Source: Ramlibacter sp.
Lineage (GTDB): Bacteria > Pseudomonadota > Gammaproteobacteria > Burkholderiales > Burkholderiaceae_C
Assembly: GCA_021156245.1 (NCBI GenBank)
Contig: JAJNBO010000074.1
Span: 1-12,574 of the forward strand
Direction of reading: 5' to 3'
Length of the DNA: 12,574 nt
How positions within the stretch are numbered: position 1 is the stretch's first letter; each line of letters begins with the position of its first letter. Positions 6,757-12,574 of this stretch are shown here, piece by piece. The translations under genes and the position numbers were made by a program. The notes beneath the pieces are model-generated. The model made no database searches, had not been told where the DNA came from, and worked only from the letters and a program-made list of their open reading frames with translations.

Positions 6757-7326
6757 TCAGGAGAACAGGCCGATGAACCAATCTCGATACGGCGTGTTCC
6801 TGGCGAGCTTGCGGTTGTAGTCCGGCGCACCGTCGGTCCACCACACCGGGCCTCGCTCGCCGAGCGCGCGCTTGGCCTGGTCGACCTGCTCGCGGGCGGC
6901 GCCCCGCTCCGCATCGCACAGCGGCCGGCGGAGCGCCCGTCGCGCGTCCATCAACTGCTTGATCAAAGCCTCGCGCACGTCATCGGGCAGATGCGGATTC
7001 GTCTTGCGCCACAACCGACCGCGCACGACGAAGTAACGGCCGTCAGGAGTGGTGGGATACGTCGGTGCAACCGACGGCGAATGGCCCAGCCGGATCGGGC
7101 CGCGCAGCGACCCGGCGGGCTGCACCCGACGGCCGCCCTGGCGGATCTCGATCTGCCCCTCCCGGGCCATCGAGATCGCCACCGCACGAACTCGCGCCAT
7201 CAGGACTCGCCAGTCATCCGGCGTCAGTGCCCTCGCCGCCTCCGAAGGGCAGATGGTCGCGGGAGGTTTCCGGTTCCCCAGCAACAATTCGATGGCATGG
7301 CGAATCTGCGCATCCGTCACGTCCAT
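6757..7326 (-). CDS. DUF3253-domain protein with conserved C-terminal region
   Basis: Cytoplasmic protein of 189 residues from the ATG at 7326. Residues ~5-80 match the DUF3253 pattern, a winged-helix-like domain: IRHAIELLL, ICPSEAARAL, DDWRVLM, a helix, GQIEIRQGGRRVQP, then GPIRLG. A short linker leads to a second conserved block (~95-189) with DGRYFVVRGRLWRKTNPHLP, a charged helix and GPVWWTDGAPDYNRKL, which I recall as a separate conserved hypothetical family. The two blocks in one chain look like a fusion. The frame is open to a GTG at 7395; I chose 7326 because the domain starts there, but neither start has a ribosome binding site. The small basic protein gene lies just upstream on the same strand, so an operon is likely. 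Function unknown; nucleic-acid binding is an inference. Confidence 0.75.
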   Translation of the reverse strand: MDVTDAQIRHAIELLLGNRKPPATICPSEAARALTPDDWRVLMARVRAVAISMAREGQIEIRQGGRRVQPAGSLRGPIRLGHSPSVAPTYPTTPDGRYFVVRGRLWRKTNPHLPDDVREALIKQLMDARRALRRPLCDAERGAAREQVDQAKRALGERGPVWWTDGAPDYNRKLARNTPYRDWFIGLFS

Positions 7327-7419
7327 GGACGGGATGGTGCCACGCGACGCATGCTTGCAAGCCGGGAGCACGGACGGCAAGGCGCGCACGGCCACAGCCA
7401 GAAGAATTCACTGCGCGGC

Positions 7420-7650
7420 TCACGAGGAGCGTGACAGGTTGGTCTTGCGTCCCGAGCCGCCGACGGGGCCAGAGGGGACCTTGCGTCGGGACGCAATCTG
7501 CTTGGCCCCGCTCTGGATCTTGTTGACGGTGGGCCATGCGCGAGCCCCGGCCTCGGGACGAGCCGAGCCGTTTGGCTCCTGGGCTTTTTCGATTGCGTCC
7601 GATCGGCGCTTCTGCTTGTCGGCGTGGGCGGACTGGTCGCCTCGCGGCAT
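7420..7650 (-). CDS. small basic protein of the 'plasmid stabilization'-annotated family
   Basis: A 76-residue, lysine/arginine-rich, low-complexity protein. The start MPRGDQSAHADKQKRRSDAI and the middle block ARAWPTVNK match a widespread small family whose usual form reads MPRGDKSAYTDKQKRKA ... EARAWATVNK and is often annotated 'plasmid stabilization protein', with no solid functional evidence. Here the linking helix is altered (EPNGSARPEAG). The C-terminal half is basic and probably disordered, which suits nucleic-acid contact. AGGAG six bases before the ATG supports the start. It lies upstream of, and in line with, the DUF3253 gene. Confidence 0.75.
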   Translation of the reverse strand: MPRGDQSAHADKQKRRSDAIEKAQEPNGSARPEAGARAWPTVNKIQSGAKQIASRRKVPSGPVGGSGRKTNLSRSS

Positions 7651-7739
7651 GTCGGTCTCCTGCAGCTGGATGCACGCATGATTGCGCGCAAGCCGAGCGC
7701 GCAGCGTCGGAGGGACGGCTTTATGGATGAAGGGAATTT

Positions 7740-7761
7740 CGCGCGCCTTGCCCCGCGCGCG
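7740..7761 (-). terminator. GC-rich hairpin downstream of the GntR gene
   Basis: A 7-base perfect stem (CGCGCGC with GCGCGCG) closes an 8-base loop, about 100 bases after the regulator stop on the minus strand. No T-run follows. The rest of the 210-base gap (7651-7860) shows nothing I can support as a gene. Confidence 0.2.
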
Positions 7762-7860
7762 TGCTCAGCCGCCGTCGCAGGGTGGCGTGCTCCACTGGCA
7801 ATGACGGCCGTCCGCCGAAATCAATATCGGCCAACGTTCGCGAGGCGGGCCGCGGCGACG

Positions 7861-8607
7861 TCAGCCCGAGATCATCAAGCGGCGGCCGTTCGGCGGAATG
7901 AAGACGTCCTGCACGTACAGCGCCTGGCCGGTCCGGCCGTGCGCGACGATCTCCATCAGGGAGCCCTGGATAGTGCTCTTGAGGTTCAACGCCGCGCACA
8001 CTTCCTTCGGCAAGGCAAGCACCTGCAGTGTCAGCTCGTAGCTGGCGGTGGGCTGGTGGTACTGCCGATCGAGCAGCTCCTTGAAGCTGACGCCGTTCAG
8101 GCTTGACTCACGCACCGTCACAAGATCGGGGAAGCGCGTGGCGTCGAAGTACAGCCGCACGAACAGCTCGAACTCGCGGTTGATCGAGAAGGTCCGCTCG
8201 ATGCAGACGACTTCGTCCGCATCCAGGAGCGGCGTCCAGCGCCCGGCCTCTCGCACCCTGTAACGGGCGACGACCCGGGTGTAGATCGGGAGCGTCTCTC
8301 CCGTGGCGTCGTCAAGGAAGCGGAAATGACGGAACGGGCCTCCGAGGGGACGCTGCTCGTCCGAGACGAAGGTGCCGATCCCGTGCCGCCGCACCACGAT
8401 GCCCTCGTCGGCCAGCATGCGCAGCGAGCGCTGCACCGTGCCGAGGCTGAGGGATGCCATCTCGGCCAGCTGGTCCTCCGCCGGCAGCTGGGAGCCCGCC
8501 GCCCAACGTCCTTTCGCGATCTGGTCGGCCAGTGCGTCGCGCAGGACCAGGTACTTGGGCCGCCCGTCGCGGGTGTTCAGGCGGATTCGCGATAACTCTC
8601 CGTTCAC
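7861..8607 (-). CDS. GntR family transcriptional regulator, HutC/UTRA type
   Basis: A 248-residue DNA-binding regulator with the two-domain build of the HutC subfamily. The N-terminal winged helix spans ~15-82: KYLVLRDALADQIAKGRW, GSQLPAEDQLAEM, the recognition helix SLGTVQRSLRMLADEGI, and the wing RRHGIGTFV. The UTRA ligand-sensing domain runs from ~95 to the end (RVREAGRW, ERTFSIN, LLDRQYHQPTASYELTLQVLALP, QALYVQDVFIPPNGRRL). Such proteins usually repress an adjacent catabolic operon until a small ligand binds the UTRA domain. It is divergent from the enolase-superfamily gene with 71 bases between the starts, so that operon and its own gene are the obvious targets. The start has only a weak ribosome binding site (GAAAG). 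Confidence 0.92.
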   Translation of the reverse strand: MNGELSRIRLNTRDGRPKYLVLRDALADQIAKGRWAAGSQLPAEDQLAEMASLSLGTVQRSLRMLADEGIVVRRHGIGTFVSDEQRPLGGPFRHFRFLDDATGETLPIYTRVVARYRVREAGRWTPLLDADEVVCIERTFSINREFELFVRLYFDATRFPDLVTVRESSLNGVSFKELLDRQYHQPTASYELTLQVLALPKEVCAALNLKSTIQGSLMEIVAHGRTGQALYVQDVFIPPNGRRLMISG

Positions 8608-8626
8608 GTCTTTCGACTACCCGGAA

Positions 8627-8650
8627 GGGGGGCAGGCGGGCACGCCCCCC
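8627..8650. promoter_or_regulatory. GC inverted repeat between divergent regulator and catabolic genes (candidate operator)
   Basis: GGGGGGC and GCCCCCC are perfect 7-base arms around a 10-base centre, in the middle of the 71-base gap between the GntR gene and the enolase-superfamily gene. Position and symmetry suit a GntR-type dimer site covering both promoters. The arms do not resemble the common AT-containing GntR consensus (GT-N-TA-N-AC style), so an RNA hairpin in a leader is the alternative. Confidence 0.35.
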
Positions 8651-8678
8651 ACCACCCGCGCTCACATGAAAGGGCCGC

Positions 8679-9788
8679 ATGAAGATCACCGACGTCACGC
8701 TCACGCTATTCGGCTGGGAGAACATCCCACCCACCGCCTACGCGGCGCACACGGGCAAGTTCTCCGGTTCCAGCACCATGGGCCTGCTGGAGATTCACAC
8801 GGACGAGGGAATCACCGGCCACGCCTTCCTCGGGTCCGCGTACTACGGGGCCAACTTCGACGGCCCCAACCTGATCAGGTACCTCAAGCCGATCCTCGTC
8901 GGTCAGGATCCGCTGGACCGCGAGCGGCTGTTCCACGCACTGTGGAGGCGCTCCCGCACGACGACGGTTCGGACCATCGGCGCCTGTGACGTGGCCTTGT
9001 GGGACATCTGCGGCAAGGTCGCGAACCTGCCGATCCACCGGTTGCTCGGTTCGTACCGCAACAAGGTCAAGGCCTATGCGAGCTCGATGATCCTCGACAG
9101 CGCCGAAGCGTACGCGGAGGAAGCGCTCCACTACAAGTCGATCAACTGGGCCGCCTACAAGATCCACCCCCCGCACCCCTGGCAGGAAGACATCCGCGTG
9201 TGCGAAGCGGTTCGCAAGGCTGTCGGCGACGACTACCTCGTGATGCTGGATGCGGCCTGGAGCTACCAGTACCCCGAGGCCGTGCGCGTCGGCCAGGCCA
9301 TCCAGGACCTGAACTACTACTGGTACGAAGACCCGCTGCACGACGCCGACCTCTACAACTACGTCAAACTCAAGCAGAAGCTGAGCATCCCCGTCATGGC
9401 GACGGAGTTCCCGGCAGCGGGCCTCGACTCGTACGCGCCCTGGGTGCTCCAGAGTGCCACCGACTTCCTGCGCGGCGACGTCGCCCTCAAGGGCGGCATC
9501 ACCAACATGATGAAGACCGCGCACCTGGCGGAATCCTTCCGCATGAACTACGAGGTGCACCACGGGGGCAATTCGCTGAACAACGTCGCCGGCCTGCACG
9601 TCATCATGGCCCTGAAGAACACGGAGTTCTTCGAGGTCCTCCTGCCGGACGGAGCGCAGAAGTACGGCCTGGAAACGGACATCACCGCCGACGCCGAGGG
9701 CTGGGTGCATGCCCCGACCGGTCCCGGCCTCGGGGCCGCGATCGACTTCGGCCTGATCCAGAAGATGAAGCTGGGCGTCCTCAGCTAA
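8679..9788 (+). CDS. enolase-superfamily enzyme, mandelate racemase/muconate lactonizing type (probable acid-sugar dehydratase)
   Basis: A 369-residue cytoplasmic enzyme of the mandelate racemase subgroup, which abstracts the proton next to a carboxylate with help from Mg2+. Visible residues: K161-x-H163 on the second barrel strand (YKIHPP), metal ligands Asp191 (MLDAAW), Glu217 (YEDP) and Glu243 (ATEF), Asp267 (RGDV), and His294/295 (VHHGGN) completing the His-Asp dyad. The capping domain is residues 1-~125, including the mobile 20s loop. Lys-x-His instead of Lys-x-Lys departs from mandelate racemase itself, so dehydration of a sugar acid or related hydroxy acid is more likely than racemisation. 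AAGGG upstream of ATG 8679 supports the start. The Bug-type binding protein follows 23 bases later, so the pair is probably one operon under the divergent GntR regulator. The substrate is not determinable. Confidence 0.9.
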   Translation: MKITDVTLTLFGWENIPPTAYAAHTGKFSGSSTMGLLEIHTDEGITGHAFLGSAYYGANFDGPNLIRYLKPILVGQDPLDRERLFHALWRRSRTTTVRTIGACDVALWDICGKVANLPIHRLLGSYRNKVKAYASSMILDSAEAYAEEALHYKSINWAAYKIHPPHPWQEDIRVCEAVRKAVGDDYLVMLDAAWSYQYPEAVRVGQAIQDLNYYWYEDPLHDADLYNYVKLKQKLSIPVMATEFPAAGLDSYAPWVLQSATDFLRGDVALKGGITNMMKTAHLAESFRMNYEVHHGGNSLNNVAGLHVIMALKNTEFFEVLLPDGAQKYGLETDITADAEGWVHAPTGPGLGAAIDFGLIQKMKLGVLS

Positions 9789-9811
9789 CCCCCCATTCAA
9801 GGAGACACCCC

Positions 9812-10777
9812 ATGAAGCGTGTTCTGAAGTCCATCCTTCCGGTCCTGGCCGCCTTCGCCGTGTCGGGGGCCCTGGCCGCCGACCCGTGGCCGACTCGCCG
9901 GGTCAGCATCATCGTGCCGTTCTCCGCCGGAGGCAGCACCGACATCGTCGCCCGCATCCTGGCCAACAAGCTGTCGCCCGAGCTGGGGCAGCCCGTCATC
10001 GTCGACAACAAGCCGGGCGCCAGCGGGAACATTGCCGGGGAGTTCGTGGCCCGGTCGCCGGCGGACGGCTATACGCTCTTCATGGGGACCAGCACCTCGA
10101 TCGCGAACATCACCCTGTTCAAGACGCTGCCCTTCGACATCCTGAAGGACTTCACCCCGGTCTCGCAGATCGCGAACACGCCGCTGGTGCTCATCGCGCA
10201 CAACAACTTGCCGGCCTCCAGCGTGGCCGACCTGGTCAAGTACGCACGGGAGAACCCCGGCAAGCTGAACTACGGGTCCGGTGGCAGCGGCACGTCGCAG
10301 CATCTGGGGGGCATCATGTTCGAGCATCTCGCCAAGGTGCGCATGACGCACGTGCCGTACAAGGGCGCAGCGCCGGCGGTCACCGACCTGATGGCCGGCA
10401 ACATCCAGGTCATGTTCGCACCGCTGATCGACGCCCTGCAGTTCATCAAGGCGGGCAAGGTCAAGGCGCTGGGCGTCACCACGCTCGACAAGGCGCCGCA
10501 GCTGCCGAACACGCCGACCATCGCGCAGGACCTCCCCGGCTTCAACGTCTCGACCTGGAACGCGATCTTCGTTCCGGCCAAGACGCCGCCGCACGTCGTG
10601 TCCCGACTGTCGGGTGCGATCACCAAGGTGGTGAACCAGCCCGATGCCCGCCAGGCCATCTACGACCAAGGCTCGCTCGCCATCGGGAGCACGCCGGCGG
10701 AGTTCCGGAAGTTCATCGACACCGAAGTGGTGGTCTGGAAACAGCTGGTCGAGATCTCGGGCGCCAAGGCCGATTGA
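9812..10777 (+). CDS. tripartite tricarboxylate transporter substrate-binding protein (Bug/TctC family)
   Basis: Periplasmic binding protein of 321 residues, the normal Bug length. A signal peptide (KSILPVLAAFAVSGALAA, cut near residue 22) precedes the family landmarks: WPTRRVSIIVPFSAGGSTDIVAR, NKPGASGNIAGEFVA, SPADGYTLFMG, a central KLNYGSGGSGTSQHLGG loop, and VPYKGAAPAVTDLMAGNIQVMF. The frame is open much further upstream, inside the enzyme gene, but AAGGAG at 9799-9804 and the signal peptide fix the start at 9812. The family binds carboxylates and many other small acids. No TctA/TctB membrane genes are in the window, as is common for the many orphan Bug genes in Burkholderiales. Its place suggests it captures the substrate of the neighbouring enzyme; this is inference. 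Confidence 0.93.
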   Translation: MKRVLKSILPVLAAFAVSGALAADPWPTRRVSIIVPFSAGGSTDIVARILANKLSPELGQPVIVDNKPGASGNIAGEFVARSPADGYTLFMGTSTSIANITLFKTLPFDILKDFTPVSQIANTPLVLIAHNNLPASSVADLVKYARENPGKLNYGSGGSGTSQHLGGIMFEHLAKVRMTHVPYKGAAPAVTDLMAGNIQVMFAPLIDALQFIKAGKVKALGVTTLDKAPQLPNTPTIAQDLPGFNVSTWNAIFVPAKTPPHVVSRLSGAITKVVNQPDARQAIYDQGSLAIGSTPAEFRKFIDTEVVVWKQLVEISGAKAD

Positions 10778-10784
10778 CGCCGGG

Positions 10785-10812
10785 CCGCCCTGCCCGTCGG
10801 CCGGGCGGGCGG
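10785..10812 (+). terminator. strong stem-loop after the Bug-family gene
   Basis: CCGCCC-T-GCCCG pairs with CGGGC-GGGCGG to give 11 base pairs with one bulged T and a 5-base loop, starting 7 bases after the stop. No T-run follows, so it is a candidate for Rho-type ending or for 3' mRNA protection that favours the binding protein over the downstream gene. The rest of the 213-base gap to the GMC gene shows no supported gene. Confidence 0.4.
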
Positions 10813-10990
10813 GGCCCCATGTGGAAGGCGGCACGCGCCTGAGGGACGTTGAAGTGGGCTTGCGTGCGGCGGCTGCTTCCGGCCAGGAGCGTCCATTGCC
10901 TGTCGCAGACGCCGGAGGCAGGGTCTATCTCCGTGCCGCGGAGCCGCTCCAGCAGCGCGGCTACCATCCTCCCCAGCAATTCACCAAACC

Positions 10991-12550
10991 ATGAAGTACG
11001 ACGTGATCGTGGTTGGCGCCGGCTCGACCGGTGCCACTCTGGCCGCCCGCCTTTCCGAAGACCCGCGAAAGCAGGTGCTGCTGCTGGAGGCGGGGCGGGA
11101 CTGGCGCTCGGCCGACGCGCCTCATGCGCTGCGCAGCAGCAACGCCATCCCTTTCATGCAGGATCCGGCGCACCAGGCCGCCTGGCAGTGGCCGGGCCTG
11201 GTCACGCGTCGCACCCGCGTCCAGGAGCCGCGCTTCTACTGGCGCGGCAGGACGATGGGCGGCTCCTCCACCGTCAACGCGCAGATCGCGATCCGTGGCA
11301 TCCCCGCTGCCTTCGATGAATGGGCGGCACTGGGCTGCACCGGGTGGAGCGCCGCGGAGATCCTGCCGCTGTTCGACCGTATCGAGGACGATCCCGAAAC
11401 CGCCCGGGAGCGGGGGATCGCCACGCCGGGGCCGCTACCGCTGTACCGGGCGCTCCAGGCCGAGTGGGGCGCAATTGATCTCGCCCTGCGCGCGGCAGCG
11501 CTCGACCTGGGTTATCCGTGGAAAGCCGACCTCAATGCACCCAGGGGAGAGGGTGTGTCCTGCTATCCCTACAACGTGCGTGACGGCAAGCGCGTCACCA
11601 CCAATGACGCATACCTGGAACCGGCTCGCGGCCGACCCAACCTGACCGTGCGGGGCAACGCGCTGGTGGACAAGGTGCTGATCGAGCAGGGTTGCGCCGT
11701 CGGTGTGCGCCTGAAGAGCGCCGGCGGCTTCGAAAACATCGCCGCTGCCGAGGTGGTGTTGTCGGCCGGTGCCATCCACAGCCCCGCCATCCTGATGCGT
11801 TCGGGCATCGGCCCGAGGCGCTCGCTGCAGACGCTCGGCATCCCCGTCGAACGCGACCTCCCAGGGGTCGGCCGCAACTTCATGGACCACCCGCTGCTGC
11901 GCGCCGTCATCGCGCTGAAGCCCGGGCATGCGGCCAGGGGTGTGGACGCGCGGCACACCAACTGCTGCCTCACCTACAGTTCCGGGCTGGAGCAGGGCGG
12001 CGATCGCGACATGATCATGATTGCCTTCAACCATCGCGGCCTGGTCGATGGTTCGCCCACCACCAGCGGCGCCATCGGCGTGGCGGTCTACAACGCGATG
12101 TCACGCGGCGAGGTCACCCTGGTCTCGGCGGACCCGGAGGTGAATCCGGAGGTGGACGAGAACATGCTGTCCGACCCACGCGACCGCCTTCGCATGCGCG
12201 ACGGGCTGCGCCGGCTTGCCCGGATCGTGGCGCATCCGGCGGTGACCCGGATAGCGGAGCCCATCACCTTCGAAGCGTCAGCCATTGACTTCCAGCACGC
12301 CACGGAGCTGCCCGATGACGAACTGGATGCCCTGATGCTGGCTCGGTGCGGCGACATCCAGCACGCGGCCGGCACCTGCCGCATGGGGCCGGCCCAAGAC
12401 GCGCTCGCGGTCACCGACCCGGACCTGAAGGTGCGCGGCGTGACCGGTCTGCGCGTTGCCGACGCGTCCATCATGCCGACGGATTGCCGCGCGAACCTGC
12501 ACTTCACCTGCGTGGCCATCGGCGAGGAACTGGCGCGGCGGATGCGCTGA
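10991..12550 (+). CDS. GMC family FAD-dependent oxidoreductase (alcohol/choline dehydrogenase type)
   Basis: A 519-residue flavoprotein that oxidises an alcohol group. The N-terminus MKYDVIVVGAGSTG is the FAD-binding GxGxxG motif, followed by LLLEAG; GRTMGGSSTVNAQIAIRG is GMC signature 1 (~residues 86-103); GAIHSPAILMRSGIGP is signature 2. The C-terminal active site has His458 (QHAAGTCRMG) and Asn502. The usual GNxNAPT stretch reads ANLHFT here, so the second Asn is replaced by His504, an unusual variation. There is no signal peptide, so it is cytoplasmic. The start is fixed by the FAD motif although no ribosome binding site is visible. It lies 213 bases after the Bug gene, past a strong hairpin, so it may have its own promoter. 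A role in the same pathway as the enolase-superfamily enzyme is likely but unproven. Confidence 0.92.
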   Translation: MKYDVIVVGAGSTGATLAARLSEDPRKQVLLLEAGRDWRSADAPHALRSSNAIPFMQDPAHQAAWQWPGLVTRRTRVQEPRFYWRGRTMGGSSTVNAQIAIRGIPAAFDEWAALGCTGWSAAEILPLFDRIEDDPETARERGIATPGPLPLYRALQAEWGAIDLALRAAALDLGYPWKADLNAPRGEGVSCYPYNVRDGKRVTTNDAYLEPARGRPNLTVRGNALVDKVLIEQGCAVGVRLKSAGGFENIAAAEVVLSAGAIHSPAILMRSGIGPRRSLQTLGIPVERDLPGVGRNFMDHPLLRAVIALKPGHAARGVDARHTNCCLTYSSGLEQGGDRDMIMIAFNHRGLVDGSPTTSGAIGVAVYNAMSRGEVTLVSADPEVNPEVDENMLSDPRDRLRMRDGLRRLARIVAHPAVTRIAEPITFEASAIDFQHATELPDDELDALMLARCGDIQHAAGTCRMGPAQDALAVTDPDLKVRGVTGLRVADASIMPTDCRANLHFTCVAIGEELARRMR

Positions 12551-12574
12551 TAGCGACGCCGCCGCAGGCGAGTG

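Noticed and set aside
8706..9800. 364-codon minus-strand frame opposite the enolase-superfamily gene
   Set aside because: Antisense shadow; all catalytic residues are found in the plus frame.
8999..9811. Upstream extension of the Bug-family frame inside the enzyme gene
   Set aside because: The frame is only open by GC bias; the signal peptide and AAGGAG place the start at 9812.
10713..10979. 88-codon minus frame in the gap before the GMC gene
   Set aside because: Third positions are GC-rich, but it overlaps the end of the Bug gene, contains the hairpin region and matches no family I know.

Overview
The window comes from a high-GC genome that looks betaproteobacterial, most likely order Burkholderiales (Comamonadaceae-like). 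This is inferred from the strong GC bias at third codon positions, a Bug/TctC-type periplasmic binding protein, and the overall mix of genes. No phylogenetic marker is present, so the assignment stays tentative. I see no rRNA, tRNA, CRISPR array or complete mobile element.

Layout. (1) 1-1610, plus strand: the 3' end of an unrecognised gene with a Pro/Ala-rich tail, then a TAXI-type periplasmic solute-binding protein. (2) 1611-2091: a stretch with no clear intact gene. It holds a small hairpin after the TAXI stop and a convincing but start-less C-terminal reading frame (1761-1937), probably a gene remnant. (3) 2092-3822: an outer-membrane-type lipoprotein followed by a secreted protein that joins a Cys-containing N-terminal region, a parvulin (PpiC) domain and a TonB-C-like domain. 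(4) 3884-5654: a universal stress protein (minus) divergent from an exported PQQ-type sugar dehydrogenase (plus), with a perfect inverted repeat between them. (5) 5793-6440: a bactofilin and a dodecin. (6) 6456-7650, minus: a possible remnant, a DUF3253-type protein and a small basic protein of the 'plasmid stabilization'-annotated family. (7) 7861-12550: a GntR/HutC-type regulator (minus) divergent from an enolase-superfamily (mandelate racemase type) enzyme, a Bug-type binding protein and a GMC oxidoreductase.

How the genes may work together. Region 7 reads as a small catabolic locus. The regulator faces the enolase-superfamily gene across a 71-base gap that carries a GC-rich inverted repeat. 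The binding protein follows 23 bases after the enzyme gene with a good ribosome binding site. A strong hairpin after the binding protein probably separates the GMC oxidoreductase, at least in part. The substrate cannot be read from sequence; an acid sugar or related hydroxy acid is the natural guess. Regions 4-6 look like ordinary stress, envelope and housekeeping genes. The least ordinary protein is the PpiC/TonB-C-like fusion in region 3. I did not find convincing evidence of a wholly new multi-gene system.
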